From contig JAHLLI010000013.1 in NCBI GenBank assembly GCA_020444245.1, positions 88,921 to 152,920 on the forward strand: DNA of 64,000 nucleotides, written 5' to 3'. This stretch comes from Actinomycetales bacterium (GTDB lineage Bacteria > Actinomycetota > Actinomycetes > Actinomycetales > Cellulomonadaceae). Numbering within the stretch: the stretch's first letter is position 1; each line of letters starts with the position of its first letter. This document shows, piece after piece, positions 1-9,103 of the stretch. The notes beneath the pieces were generated by a model. That model did no database searches. It was not told the DNA's origin and worked only from the letters and a program-made list of their open reading frames with translations. A program made the translations under genes and the position numbers.

Positions 1-726
1 CACGCGATCGCGGACAACGTCTCGCCCGGCACGTTCGTCCAGGCCACCCGCGGCGAGGTGCCGTGGACCGACGCCAGCCTGGTCGAGGCCTTCACCCTGT
101 GGAAGAAGCTGTTCGACGAGGGCATCATGCAGCCCGGCGCGCTCGGGACCATGCAGTACCCCGAGGCCAACAACGACTTCATGTCACAGAAGGCCGCCAT
201 GGTCATGATGGGCACCTGGTACTCGCAGTACCTGATCCCGGACGTCATGCGGTCCGCGATGGAGGCCGCCGGCTCGACCGACGACCCGTTCACGATGCTC
301 CCGATCGACTTCCCGGACATCGCGGGCACCGGCAACACCGGCAGCCTGTTCGGTGACGTCGACTACGGCCAGGGCGTGAGCGCGAACTCGGCCAACCAGG
401 GCGCGGCGACCACGTTCGCCGTCTGGCTGGGCACGTCGGAGAAGGGCCAGCAGGTCATCGCCGACAGCCTCAACCTCATCCCGGCCCTGAAGTCGGTCAC
501 CCCGAACTGGGACAACGTCGAGCTCGTCAACGCCGACGCCCAGGCGGAGCCGATGAAGAGCCTGGTCCAGCGGGCCTCCGCGGTCACCGACGCCCCGCGG
601 TTCGCCACCATCAACGCCGACATGAACCAGGCGCTCATGGACGCGTTGGCCAAGGTCGCAGCCGGTGACGCCACACCGGAGCAGGCGACCGCCGAGCTGC
701 AGCAGGCGCAGGACAGCGTCGGCTGA
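1..726 (+). CDS. ABC transporter sugar-binding protein, C-terminal part
   Basis: The reading frame is open from base 1, so this is the last 241 residues of a gene that begins before the window; an internal ATG-like start is not needed. The chain resembles the C-terminal lobe of family 1 (MalE/UgpB-type) extracellular solute-binding proteins: a stretch in which a bait phrase MMGTWYSQYL is followed by a GVSANSANQGAATTF-type helix and an aromatic-poor helical tail. Such lipoproteins capture sugars outside the membrane and pass them to the permease pair encoded directly downstream. A strong hairpin lies between this gene and the first permease gene. The substrate cannot be read from the sequence, but the alpha-L-rhamnosidase at the end of the operon suggests a rhamnose-containing glycan fragment. 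Confidence 0.85.
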   Translation, partial: HAIADNVSPGTFVQATRGEVPWTDASLVEAFTLWKKLFDEGIMQPGALGTMQYPEANNDFMSQKAAMVMMGTWYSQYLIPDVMRSAMEAAGSTDDPFTMLPIDFPDIAGTGNTGSLFGDVDYGQGVSANSANQGAATTFAVWLGTSEKGQQVIADSLNLIPALKSVTPNWDNVELVNADAQAEPMKSLVQRASAVTDAPRFATINADMNQALMDALAKVAAGDATPEQATAELQQAQDSVG

Positions 727-735
727 GCGAGGCAG

Positions 736-767
736 GTGGGGCGCAGCCACCGGTGGCTGCGCCCCAC
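736..767. repeat. Perfect 32-bp palindrome between binding-protein and permease genes
   Basis: GTGGGGCGCAGCCACC is followed immediately by its exact reverse complement. As RNA it would fold into a hairpin of about 14 GC-rich pairs with a CCGG tetraloop. There is no T-run behind it, so it is better read as an mRNA-stabilising or partial-attenuation hairpin than as a full terminator. It sits where malE-malF type operons often carry such a structure, which would allow much more binding protein than permease. Confidence 0.8.
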
Positions 768-792
768 TCCCCGCCGTGACGAAGGGCATCTG

Positions 793-1734
793 ATGACGAC
801 GAAGTCGACGACGGCCGCCGGGCCGGTCCGCACGCGGCTGTCCCGGGGTCCTTCTCCCAGCACCCGGGGCAGGAACCGCCTGAACGGTCTGCCGTGGATC
901 CTGCCGGCCTTCATCTTCGTGGCCGGGCTCATCTACTACTCGGTGGGCTACACGGTCTACATCTCGACCCTGGACTGGGACGGGCTGTCCCCCACCGCGA
1001 TCGCGGTCGGGCTGGGCAACTACGCCGACATGCTGGCCGACCCGGTGTTCTGGGCCTCGCTGCGCCACACGGCCGTGTTCTGGGTGGTCACGTTCGTGGT
1101 CCAGACGTTCCTGGGCTTCACGCTCGCCGCGATCATGCACTCGCGGGTCAAGCTCGCCACGCTGCACAAGGTGATCATCTTCATCCCGACCGTGCTCGCA
1201 CCAGCGACCATGGCACCCGTCTTCCGGCTGTTCTTCGCCGACGACGGGATGATCAACAACATCCTGCGGGGGGTCGGGCTCGACTCGCTGGCCCACCCGT
1301 GGCTCGCAGACGCGAGCACCGCACTCACCGTGATCATGATGATCACGATCTGGCAGTGGACCGGGCTGTGGTTCATCCTCTACTACGCCGCGATGAGCCA
1401 GATCGAGCCCGAGATCATCGAGGCCGCGCGGCTGGACCGGGCCGGCAACATCCGGACCCTGTGGTCCATCGTCTGGCCGGCCTGCCGCGGCACCACGGTG
1501 TCGCTGGCGATGCTCAGCTTCATCGGCGCGCTCAAGACGTTCGACGTGCCCTACCTGGTGACCACCGGCGGCCCGTACCACTCCACGGAGTTCCTGGGCA
1601 CGTACATCTACCGGCAGGGCATCCGCCAGGCGCACATCGGCTACGCGGCCTCGATCTCGATCGTCCTGCTCGTGCTGGCGATCGTGGGCGCCATCATCAT
1701 CGGCCGCGCCAACCGCAGGAAGGCGGGCGAGTGA
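793..1734 (+). CDS. Sugar ABC transporter permease, MalF/UgpA type
   Basis: A 313-residue inner membrane protein with six predicted hydrophobic segments, the first (WILPAFIFVAGLIYY) after a basic N-terminus. The cytoplasmic EAA loop is visible as EAARLDRAGNIRTLWSIVWP, the site that contacts the ATPase. The start at 793 (MTTKST) is chosen over an in-frame start further upstream because the latter runs through the palindrome. The stop overlaps the ATG of the next permease gene (TGATG), a sign of translational coupling. No ATPase gene is found in this operon; such CUT1 importers in actinobacteria commonly share a distant MsiK-type ATPase. Confidence 0.92.
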   Translation: MTTKSTTAAGPVRTRLSRGPSPSTRGRNRLNGLPWILPAFIFVAGLIYYSVGYTVYISTLDWDGLSPTAIAVGLGNYADMLADPVFWASLRHTAVFWVVTFVVQTFLGFTLAAIMHSRVKLATLHKVIIFIPTVLAPATMAPVFRLFFADDGMINNILRGVGLDSLAHPWLADASTALTVIMMITIWQWTGLWFILYYAAMSQIEPEIIEAARLDRAGNIRTLWSIVWPACRGTTVSLAMLSFIGALKTFDVPYLVTTGGPYHSTEFLGTYIYRQGIRQAHIGYAASISIVLLVLAIVGAIIIGRANRRKAGE

Positions 1735-2522
1735 TGTTCGAGGTCCGACACCGCAGCTCGCGGATCCTGCTCCAGCTCCTGCTGGCCCTGCTGACCCTGC
1801 CGTTCCTGCTGCCCCTGGTCGAGATGGTCAAGGGCGCGTTCGCCGGGCTCGGCTTCCAGAACTTCGTCGTCGTGTGGCAGACCGGCGTGGTCCCGACGTT
1901 CTTCAAGAACTCGATCCTGCTGTCGCTGTCGGTCATCGCCCTGGTGTACGTGGGCGCGATGACCGCTGCGTTCGGCTTCTCCAAGCTGCGCGTCCGCGGC
2001 AAGGAGGTCTACTTCTGGCTGATGATCGTGGCGCTCACGCTGCCCGAGGTCATCCTGCTGTCACCGTTGTTCGTCACGTTCACCAAGCTGCAGATGTACG
2101 ACACGCTGTTCGCGGTGATCCTGCCGCTGACGGCGCTGCAGCTGCCGTTCGCGATCCTGCTCGCCCGCAACTTCTACGACGGCGTGCCGACCGAGCTGAT
2201 GGACGCCGGTCGGATCGACGGCGCGAACGTCCCCCAGCTGTTCTGGCACGTGGTGCTGCCGCTGACCAAGCCGATCGCCTCGGCGATCGTCGTGCTCACG
2301 CTGATCAACGCGTGGAACAGCTACCTGCTCCCCCTGGTGTTCCTCCAGGACCGCTCCAACCAGGTGGTGACGCTGCTGCCCCAGTTCTTCATCGGCCAGT
2401 ACTCCAACGACCAGACGAAGATCCTGGCCGCCGCGGTGATGACCGCGATCCCCACGATCCTCGCCTACGTCCTCATGCAGAAGAACTTCGAGCGCGGCCT
2501 GTCCGCCGGCGCCCTCAAGTAA
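1734..2522 (+). CDS. Sugar ABC transporter permease, MalG/UgpE type
   Basis: A 262-residue permease that pairs with the preceding one. It opens with a hydrophobic segment (LLLALLTLPFLLPLVEM), has a further group of membrane spans, and carries the EAA-loop signature as MDAGRIDGANVPQLFWHVVLP near residue 160. The C-terminus RGLSAGALK is the usual ending of MalG-type proteins (GLTAGAVKG). Its ATG overlaps the stop of the upstream permease. It is slightly shorter than the typical 275-290 residues, mainly at the N-terminus. Confidence 0.92.
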   Translation: MFEVRHRSSRILLQLLLALLTLPFLLPLVEMVKGAFAGLGFQNFVVVWQTGVVPTFFKNSILLSLSVIALVYVGAMTAAFGFSKLRVRGKEVYFWLMIVALTLPEVILLSPLFVTFTKLQMYDTLFAVILPLTALQLPFAILLARNFYDGVPTELMDAGRIDGANVPQLFWHVVLPLTKPIASAIVVLTLINAWNSYLLPLVFLQDRSNQVVTLLPQFFIGQYSNDQTKILAAAVMTAIPTILAYVLMQKNFERGLSAGALK

Positions 2523-2532
2523 GGAGACGTCC

Positions 2533-2901
2533 ATGCCCACCGTCCAAGTCGACCTGCGTCGCGAGCTGTTCGCCGAGAAGGGCACCGCCATCTCGCAGGC
2601 GATCCACGAAGGGCTCATCGAGGGCCTCGACATGCAGTCCGACGACCTGTTCCAGGTGTTCCGGCCGCACGACGAGGGCGAGATCGTGTTCTCTCCCACC
2701 TTCGGGGGGGCCGACCGCCGCGACCTGGTGTGGATGAGGATCACGATGGTCCACATGTTCCCGCCGGACGCCAAGCAGCGGATGTACGCCGCCCTGGTCA
2801 AGCACCTGGAGGCGGCCGGCCTGCGTCACGAGGACCTGCTGGTCTCCGTGGTCGAGGTCGGGTTCGACGACTGGTACGCCGGCGGACCGGTGGGTGAGTG
2901 A
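2533..2901 (+). CDS. Tautomerase family protein (Tautomerase_2-like)
   Basis: A 122-residue protein beginning Met-Pro-Thr-Val. In the tautomerase/MIF superfamily, removal of Met exposes Pro as the catalytic base, and the beta-alpha-beta pattern here (strand PTVQVDL, long helix, strand DLFQVFRP, strand DLVWMRITMV, helix, strand DLLVSVVEVGFDDW) fits one subunit of the Tautomerase_2 type. The gene starts 10 bp after the permease stop with an AAGGAGA ribosome site just upstream of ATG. In sugar operons such proteins are found near dehydrogenases and epimerases, but their substrate is generally unknown. Here it could act on an enolised sugar-acid product; this is inference. Confidence 0.75.
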   Translation: MPTVQVDLRRELFAEKGTAISQAIHEGLIEGLDMQSDDLFQVFRPHDEGEIVFSPTFGGADRRDLVWMRITMVHMFPPDAKQRMYAALVKHLEAAGLRHEDLLVSVVEVGFDDWYAGGPVGE

Positions 2902-2902
2902 G

Positions 2903-3937
2903 ATGGCGACGATGAGCGACTACTTCAGCGTGCTGTTCGTCGGTGGCACCGGCGCGATCAGCAACTCGTGCGTCAAGGAGGCCGTGGCCCAGGGCATGAC
3001 CGTCACGGTGCTCAACCGCGGCCGGTCCTCGCGGCTGCGCCCCCTGCCCGAGTCCGTCGAGGTGCTGCACGGCGACATCACCGACCCGGCGAGCGTCGAG
3101 GCGGCGCTCGGCGACCGGCACTTCGACGCCGTGGTGAACTTCCTGTGCTACGGCGCGCAGGACGCCGCGCAGAACGTCGCGCTGTTCTCCGGGCGCACCG
3201 CGCACTACGTGCACATCTCCTCGGCATCGGTGTACCACCGGCCGCTGCCGAAGGGGCCGGTCAGCGAGTCGACCTACGCGCACAACCCGGAGCACGCCTA
3301 CATGCGTGACAAGGTCGAGGCGGAGAAAACCTTCCTCGCCGCCTTCGCCGAGCAGGGCTTCCCGGTGACCATCGTCCGGCCGGCGCACACCTACGACGAG
3401 GCGATCGCCCCGCTGGCCGGCGGCTGGGCCGTGATCGACCGGATCGAGCGCGGCGACCCGGTGGTGGTGCACGGCGACGGCACGTCGCTGTGGACCTACA
3501 CCCACGCGGCCGACCTGGCCGTCGGGCTGGTCGGGCTGCTGGGGCGGCCGAGCGCGTTCGGCGAGGCGTTCCACATCACCAGCGACGACGTCCTGAGCTG
3601 GAACCAGATCTACCTCGCGATCGGCCACGCGATGGGGGTCGAGCCGAAGATCCTGCACCTCCCGACGGACCTCATCATGCTGGCCGAGCCGGACTGGTTC
3701 TGGTCCGGCCTGCTGGACGGCGACCTGTCGCACAGCGAGGTCTACGACACCACCAAGATCCGCAGCTACGTGCCCGGGTTCCGCCCGACGCGGTCGTTCG
3801 AGCGCGAGATCTACAAGATCCTCGCGTGGCGCAAGGCCCACCCCGACCTCGCCAAGGGCGATCCGGCCGAGGACGCCGTCTACACCCGGCTGGCCGAGCG
3901 GTACGAGCAGGCCAGGGCCGTCTTCGCGGCGCACTGA
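2903..3937 (+). CDS. NAD-dependent epimerase/dehydratase family protein
   Basis: A protein of about 344 residues of the short-chain/extended Rossmann fold. The nucleotide-binding motif is VGGTGAISNSC near the N-terminus, an unusual variant of GxxGxxG, followed by the strand-end VTVLNRGR that selects NAD(P). The catalytic region around SSASVYHRP and the Y-x(3)-K (YMRDK) give the Ser/Tyr/Lys set. Downstream residues contain the WTYTHAADLA motif typical of extended SDRs. Several starts compete (GTG 2894, ATG 2903, ATG 2912); 2903 is chosen because it follows a GTGAG purine stretch. The stop overlaps the ATG of the rhamnosidase gene. It probably modifies the sugar released by the operon's glycosidase. 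Confidence 0.83.
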   Translation: MATMSDYFSVLFVGGTGAISNSCVKEAVAQGMTVTVLNRGRSSRLRPLPESVEVLHGDITDPASVEAALGDRHFDAVVNFLCYGAQDAAQNVALFSGRTAHYVHISSASVYHRPLPKGPVSESTYAHNPEHAYMRDKVEAEKTFLAAFAEQGFPVTIVRPAHTYDEAIAPLAGGWAVIDRIERGDPVVVHGDGTSLWTYTHAADLAVGLVGLLGRPSAFGEAFHITSDDVLSWNQIYLAIGHAMGVEPKILHLPTDLIMLAEPDWFWSGLLDGDLSHSEVYDTTKIRSYVPGFRPTRSFEREIYKILAWRKAHPDLAKGDPAEDAVYTRLAERYEQARAVFAAH

Positions 3938-6564
3938 TGCCGACCGTCACCCGGCTGCGCGCCGAGCACGTCACCGACGGCCTCGTGGCCGTCGCGACGC
4001 CCCGGTTGTCCTGGCAGGTGGTCACCGACCACCCCGGCTGGGTGCAGACCGCGTCCCAGGTGCGGGTGCGCGCGGCCGGTGACGGCGAGGCGACGGGCCA
4101 CGGCCTCCCGGCCTGGCGCGAGGCCGCCAGGGTCGAGGGCGACGACCAGGTGCTCGTGGCCTGGCCGTTCGACCCGCTCGCCTCGCGCGAACGGGTCGAC
4201 GTGGCCGTGCGCGTCTGGGGCCCGGACGGCGCGAGCGACTGGTCGGCTCCGCTGCGCGTGGAGGCGGGCCTGCTCGCCCGCGAGGACTGGTCGGCCCGGC
4301 TCGTGCAGCCACCGCGCACCGGGGACGACGCCTGCGCCTACCTGCGGCGCGAGTTCGACGCCGAGCAGGTGGTGCGCGCCCGGCTGTACGCGACCTCCCA
4401 GGGCGTCCACGAGTGCCGGCTCAACGGCGTGCCGGTGGGCCCGGACCGCCTCGCCCCGGGCTGGACCAGCTACCGCCACCGGCTGCGCTACCAGGTGCAC
4501 GACGTGACGGAGCTGGTGCGCACCGGTGCGAACGCCCTGGCGGTGCGGCTGGCCGACGGCTGGTTCGCCGGGCGGCTCGGGTGGTGGCGCGGCGGGCTGC
4601 GGCACCTGTACGGCGCGCGCACGGGCGTCGTGGTGCAGCTCGAGCTCACCCACGCGGACGGCACGGTGCGCACCGTGACCAGCGACGGCGCGTGGCGGGC
4701 CGGCCATGGCGGCATCACCGCCACGTCGTTCTACGACGGCGAGACGTACGTGGCCGACGACGAGCCGGCCGGCTGGGAGCTGCCGGGCTTCGACGACGCG
4801 GCGTGGGCCGCGGTGGACGTCGCCGAGCTGCCTGACGCCCAGCTCGTCGGCCCCCAGCTCCCGGCGATCCGGGTGGTCGCCTCGATGCCGGTGCGCGCGT
4901 GGCTCACCAGCCCGTCGGGCGTCACGATCGCGGACTTCGGCCAGGTGCTCACCGGGCACGTGCGGCTGCGGCTGCGCGGCGCACCGGGCAGCGTGGTGAC
5001 GGTGCGGTTCGCGGAGGTGCTCGACGCGGGTGAGCTCGCGCTGCGACCCCAGCGCACCGCGGCGAACACCGACCGCGTGACGCTCGGCTCGTCCGGCGAG
5101 CTGGACTGGGAGCCGACGTTCACGTTCCGCTCGTTCCGGTACGCCGCGATCGACGACCCGGGCGTCGTCGTGGTGCGCGACGAGGTAGCCGGGCGGATGG
5201 TGCGCAACGACCTGGCGCGCACCGGATGGTTCGAGTGCTCGGACCCCGAGCTGGACCGGCTGCACGAGAACGCCGTGTGGGGCATCGCCGACAACATGCT
5301 CGACGTGCCCACCGACTGCATGCTGCGCGACGAGCGTCTCGGCTGGATCGGCGACGCCGCGCACGTCGCGCGGGCCGCGGCGTACCTGTACGACACGGCG
5401 GGCTTCCACGACTCGTGGCTCGAGGACCTGGCCCTCGACCAGCGGCCCAACGGCAGCCCGACGATGGTGGTCCCCGCGATCGAGCTCGTGCCGTTCCCCG
5501 GCGACTACCCGGTCGCGGCGTTCGGCGACGCCGCGTGCATGGCGCCCGCCGCGGTGTACGAGCGGTTCGGGGACGTGGGCATGCTGCGCCGTCAGCTGCC
5601 GTCGATGGCGGCCTGGGCGCGGTGCGTGGCGGCGGAGACGCTCGCGGGCTTCCCCACCCCGGGGTTCCAGTTCGGGGACTGGCTCGACCCGACCGCGCCG
5701 CCGGACAACCCCGAGAACGGCCTCACCGAGTACGACGTCGTGATGGCGTTCGGTGCGGTGCGATCCGTGGCGCTCGCGCTGGAGGCGGCCAGGACCGTGG
5801 GCGACGACGCCGTCGAGCGCGAGCTGGCCGCGCTGCACACCGAGCTCCTGGCGTACGTCGACCGGGTGTACGTCACCGGCGAGGGGCTGGTCGCAGGCGA
5901 CTCGCAGACCGCCTACGCCCTCGCGCTGCACGTCGGGGCGCTGCCGGCGGCCAAGCGTGCCGCGGCGTTCGAGCGCCTCGTGCTGCTGCTGCGCCGGCGC
6001 GGGATGCTCCAGGCCGGCTACCCCGGCACGTTCGCCCTCATGGACGTGCTGGTCGACGAGGGCCGGGCCGACCTCGCCTACCGGCTGCTCGACCACACCG
6101 GCGTGCCGTCGTGGCGGTACGCGGTACGGCTGGGCGCGACGACGTTCTGGGAGCGCTGGGACTCGCTGCTCGCCGACGGGTCGCTCAACCCGGGCGACAT
6201 GCTCTCCTTCAACCACCCGGTGTTCGCGTCCATCACCGACTGGATGCACCGCGTGATCGGCGGCCTGGCTCCCGCGGCGCCCGGCTACCGGCGGCTGCGG
6301 GTGGCCCCGCTCCCCGGCGGCGGCCTGACCTGGGCGCGGACCGCGCACGAGACGCCGTACGGCCGGGCCGAGGTCGCCTGGCGGCTGACCGACGAGTTCC
6401 GCCTCGACGTGACGGTGCCGGCGGGGGCATCGGCCGACGTGCTCCTGCCCGGCGACGACACGGTGCACACCGTCGGCTCGGGCGCCCATACCTTCACCTG
6501 CCCGGCGGCGCAGGTGCCCCGGGACACCGACACCGGGCCGTGGGGGGCGCACGCGCACGTGTGA
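3937..6564 (+). CDS. GH78 alpha-L-rhamnosidase
   Basis: An 875-residue protein of the length usual for bacterial GH78 enzymes, which remove terminal alpha-L-rhamnose from flavonoid glycosides, pectin side chains and bacterial glycans. The N-terminal beta-domains carry the family phrases AYLRREF and LNGVPVGPDRLAPGWTSY. The (alpha/alpha)6 catalytic barrel starts with DCMLRDERLGWIGDA (about residue 460), the hallmark acidic cluster of the family. FWERWDS (about residue 735) followed by SFNHPVFASITDWMHRVIGGL is the second conserved block, and the C-terminal beta-domain ends the chain. No signal peptide is visible, so the enzyme is probably cytoplasmic and works on imported oligosaccharides. ATG overlaps the epimerase stop. 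Confidence 0.93.
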   Translation: MPTVTRLRAEHVTDGLVAVATPRLSWQVVTDHPGWVQTASQVRVRAAGDGEATGHGLPAWREAARVEGDDQVLVAWPFDPLASRERVDVAVRVWGPDGASDWSAPLRVEAGLLAREDWSARLVQPPRTGDDACAYLRREFDAEQVVRARLYATSQGVHECRLNGVPVGPDRLAPGWTSYRHRLRYQVHDVTELVRTGANALAVRLADGWFAGRLGWWRGGLRHLYGARTGVVVQLELTHADGTVRTVTSDGAWRAGHGGITATSFYDGETYVADDEPAGWELPGFDDAAWAAVDVAELPDAQLVGPQLPAIRVVASMPVRAWLTSPSGVTIADFGQVLTGHVRLRLRGAPGSVVTVRFAEVLDAGELALRPQRTAANTDRVTLGSSGELDWEPTFTFRSFRYAAIDDPGVVVVRDEVAGRMVRNDLARTGWFECSDPELDRLHENAVWGIADNMLDVPTDCMLRDERLGWIGDAAHVARAAAYLYDTAGFHDSWLEDLALDQRPNGSPTMVVPAIELVPFPGDYPVAAFGDAACMAPAAVYERFGDVGMLRRQLPSMAAWARCVAAETLAGFPTPGFQFGDWLDPTAPPDNPENGLTEYDVVMAFGAVRSVALALEAARTVGDDAVERELAALHTELLAYVDRVYVTGEGLVAGDSQTAYALALHVGALPAAKRAAAFERLVLLLRRRGMLQAGYPGTFALMDVLVDEGRADLAYRLLDHTGVPSWRYAVRLGATTFWERWDSLLADGSLNPGDMLSFNHPVFASITDWMHRVIGGLAPAAPGYRRLRVAPLPGGGLTWARTAHETPYGRAEVAWRLTDEFRLDVTVPAGASADVLLPGDDTVHTVGSGAHTFTCPAAQVPRDTDTGPWGAHAHV

Positions 6565-6598
6565 GCCCGGACCGCGGCGAGGACTCGCGCCCGGGGTG

Positions 6599-8050
6599 TC
6601 AGTCCGCTCCGAACCAGGCCCGCAGGTCGAAGTGCAGGCCGGCCGGCACGCGCTCGTCGGTGGCGCGCACGATCGCGTCGACGCCGGCGAAGTCGCGCGG
6701 GTCCAGGGTGATGAAGCAGCCCCGGCGTCCGACGATCTCACGCGTCCTGCCGTCGACCCCGACTCCGACGATCTCGTCGATGCGGATCGTGTGCACGTCC
6801 CCGTCCTCGTCGCGGTACTCCACCACGTCGTCGTCGTAGCCGAGCGCCGCTCCCTTGGGCGCCTTCGAGCGAAGCCGGCGGCGCAGCGGGGTCGTGGTCA
6901 TCGCACGGGACGTGGTGCAGCTGAGCCCGTCCGGAAGCGGAGTGTCGACCTCGACACCGCGCGGGACGAGCAGCAGCGCTCCGGCGGCCGCCTCACGCAC
7001 CTCGGCCGCGACCGTCGTCAGGTCCACCGCGAGGATCACCGGGCGCGCGTCCGCGAACGACCGCGGGGCGAGACCGCACAGCAGCCGCTCGGCGTTGTGC
7101 TCGAGGTCCGCGAGCTCGTCACCGTCGTCCGCGGCGAGGTCCCACAGCTCCAGCATCTCGTCCCGCTCCTGCTCCGAGAGCCCGACCTCGGCCCGGTACG
7201 CGAGCTCGCGCGCCATCGCCTCCGCCACCTCCTTCGCGCTGCCCGGGGAGATCTGGGCCGCCAGCTGGACGACCACGCTCCCTGCGCCGGGGAGCCGCAT
7301 GACCTCGGGGACGATCCCGTAGACGTGGCCCTGGGCGTGCCTGAGCTCCTCCTCCAGGCGCCGCGCCATCGCGCCGGCGAGCACACCGACCACCGGGCCC
7401 TCGGGCATCACGAACGACAGCACCGGATCGGCGACGTCGAACGAGACCACGCCGGGGCGACTGATGTCGGCGAACGTCCGCGACGGGACGTCCCCATCGG
7501 GCAAGGTCAGGTCGAGGCCGTCGGGCATCGGCCCGACCACGGTGAGCACGGCGTTGTCCCGCACGAACCAGCGGCGGGCGTGGTCGGCGACGACCTGCTC
7601 GTCCGTGGCGAGCGGGCCGGACCCCCAGAACATCGCCAGGCCCGGGCCCTCGTGGCCGTAGCGGCACTTGAGCATCGCGTCGTGCGGCCCGTAGCCGGGG
7701 CCACCCGCCTCCGCCCGGAGCACCTTGGCCTCGTGGGAGAGACGGTCGAGCGGGAGCGAACGGATCCCGGCGGCCACCTCGTTCAGGAAGGTCCCCACCT
7801 GCTCGGGTCGGCCGATGGCCCAGAACGCCGTCCTGTGCATCACCACCGTGGCATTGGCCTCGAAGGTCCCACGCGTGGTGCCGTTCATGATCAGATGCTC
7901 GATGGCGTGCGTCACGCCGCGGGTGGCGAAGGTCTCGTCGGCCCAGCCGGCACCCACGTACAGACTCGCCTTGGTCAGCCCCTGCTTGTCGATGTGGAGG
8001 GTCCGGACCCCGCAGGTCTCGCCGATCATGGTGGGCAACGCTTCCGTCAT
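6599..8050 (-). CDS. M16 family (insulinase-type) metallopeptidase homologue
   Basis: A 483-residue protein. The inverted zinc motif HxxEH is present as H48-A-I-E51-H52, inside GVTHAIEHLIMNGT, closely resembling GxxHxxEHMxFxGT of M16 peptidases. Two glutamates seven residues apart (E107 and E114) match the E...E ligand pair, though they lie about 20 residues closer to the HxxEH than in pitrilysin. The central part fits the second M16 half-domain, and the C-terminal 80 residues (from about YDDDVVEYRDEDGDVHTIRI) look like an added beta-rich domain. M16 enzymes degrade small peptides inside a closed chamber; many actinobacterial ones act in pairs, but no partner is encoded nearby. The gene is alone on its strand and divergent from the ribokinase. 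Confidence 0.75.
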   Translation of the reverse strand: MTEALPTMIGETCGVRTLHIDKQGLTKASLYVGAGWADETFATRGVTHAIEHLIMNGTTRGTFEANATVVMHRTAFWAIGRPEQVGTFLNEVAAGIRSLPLDRLSHEAKVLRAEAGGPGYGPHDAMLKCRYGHEGPGLAMFWGSGPLATDEQVVADHARRWFVRDNAVLTVVGPMPDGLDLTLPDGDVPSRTFADISRPGVVSFDVADPVLSFVMPEGPVVGVLAGAMARRLEEELRHAQGHVYGIVPEVMRLPGAGSVVVQLAAQISPGSAKEVAEAMARELAYRAEVGLSEQERDEMLELWDLAADDGDELADLEHNAERLLCGLAPRSFADARPVILAVDLTTVAAEVREAAAGALLLVPRGVEVDTPLPDGLSCTTSRAMTTTPLRRRLRSKAPKGAALGYDDDVVEYRDEDGDVHTIRIDEIVGVGVDGRTREIVGRRGCFITLDPRDFAGVDAIVRATDERVPAGLHFDLRAWFGAD

Positions 8051-8164
8051 GGCGCCCACGGTAGGGGCTGTCGGCGCGCCGGACGGAGCGCATTCACCCG
8101 GAAGCACGCCGATGGCGCATGCGGGTCGCCCGAATCGGCACCCGCGGCCTGGAAGGGTGTGGCC

Positions 8165-9082
8165 ATGGCGGACGTGTGGGTGGTCGGTTCGGTCAACGAG
8201 GACCTCGTGGTGCACGCCGAGCGCGCGCCCGGACCGGGCGAGACGGTGCTCGGCACGGGTCTGTCCCGCGGGCCGGGCGGCAAGGGGGCCAACCAGGCCG
8301 TCGCCGCCGCCCGGGCGGGTGCGCGGACCCGGATCGTCGCAGCGATCGGCGCGGACGACGCCGGGGCCCGTCAGCGGGCCGCCCTCGAGGCGGCCGGCGT
8401 GCTCGGCGACCGCCTGCTCGTCGTGGCCGGCCAGCCCACCGGCACCGCGCTGATCACCGTGGACGGGCGGGGGGAGAACACGATCGTCGTGGTCCCGGGG
8501 GCGAACGCGACGCTCGACGCACACGGGGTCGTCGCGGCGCTGAAGGGCCTGCGACCCGGGGACGTCGTCCTGGCCCAGGGCGAGATCGCCCCGGCGGCCA
8601 TCGAGGCCGCCGCGCAGGCAGCGTCTGCCGTCGGCGCCGTGACGGTGCTCAACCTCGCCCCGGTCGTCCCCGTCGACCTGAGCCGGGCGAGGGTCGACGT
8701 GCTCGTGGTGAACGAGCACGAGGCGGCGCTCCTCGACCCCGGCGACCGACCGGTCGCCGAGCGGGCGGGACGGCTCGCCGCGACGGGCGGGGGCACCGTC
8801 GTGGTCACGCAGGGCGCACAGGGCGCGTTGCTCGCCGACGCGCACGGCGCGCAGCACCTGCCGGCCTACCCGCCCGACCGGGTGGCGGACACCACTGGCG
8901 CGGGCGACGCGTTCTGCGGAGCCATGGCCGCGGCCCTGGCCGACGGGCTCGCGGTGGCCGACGCCGTGCGGTGGGGCATGGCCGCGGGGTCGTTGGCCGT
9001 GCGAGCCGTGGGAGCACAGGGCGCGGACACCGGCCGCGCCGCCATCCGCAGGGTTCTCGGGGACGACGCGGCGATCCGCTGA
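8165..9082 (+). CDS. rbsK: Ribokinase (PfkB family)
   Basis: A 305-residue sugar kinase. The N-terminal PfkB signature is GPGGKGANQA (residues 36-45, with K40 and N43), and the C-terminal signature DTTGAGDAF holds the catalytic base D248 and the anion hole GAG. These match ribokinases, which use ATP to make ribose 5-phosphate; related deoxyribokinases or nucleoside kinases cannot be excluded. The ATG at 8165 is the first residue of the beta-strand that opens the fold. It ends 21 bp from the convergent FGGY kinase gene. The facing operon starts with a nucleoside-hydrolase-like protein, so ribose from nucleosides is one possible substrate source. Confidence 0.86.
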   Translation: MADVWVVGSVNEDLVVHAERAPGPGETVLGTGLSRGPGGKGANQAVAAARAGARTRIVAAIGADDAGARQRAALEAAGVLGDRLLVVAGQPTGTALITVDGRGENTIVVVPGANATLDAHGVVAALKGLRPGDVVLAQGEIAPAAIEAAAQAASAVGAVTVLNLAPVVPVDLSRARVDVLVVNEHEAALLDPGDRPVAERAGRLAATGGGTVVVTQGAQGALLADAHGAQHLPAYPPDRVADTTGAGDAFCGAMAAALADGLAVADAVRWGMAAGSLAVRAVGAQGADTGRAAIRRVLGDDAAIR

Positions 9083-9103
9083 GGCGGCCCTGCGCCCCGA
9101 CGA

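Noticed and set aside
184..1635. Long minus-strand ORF (483 codons) opposite the first permease gene
   Set aside because: It is the antisense of conserved transporter genes, rich in Arg, His and Gly without motifs; such shadows are common at this GC content.
3880..6741. 953-codon minus-strand ORF opposite the rhamnosidase gene
   Set aside because: It is fully antisense to a well-conserved GH78 gene and has a composition typical of shadow frames.
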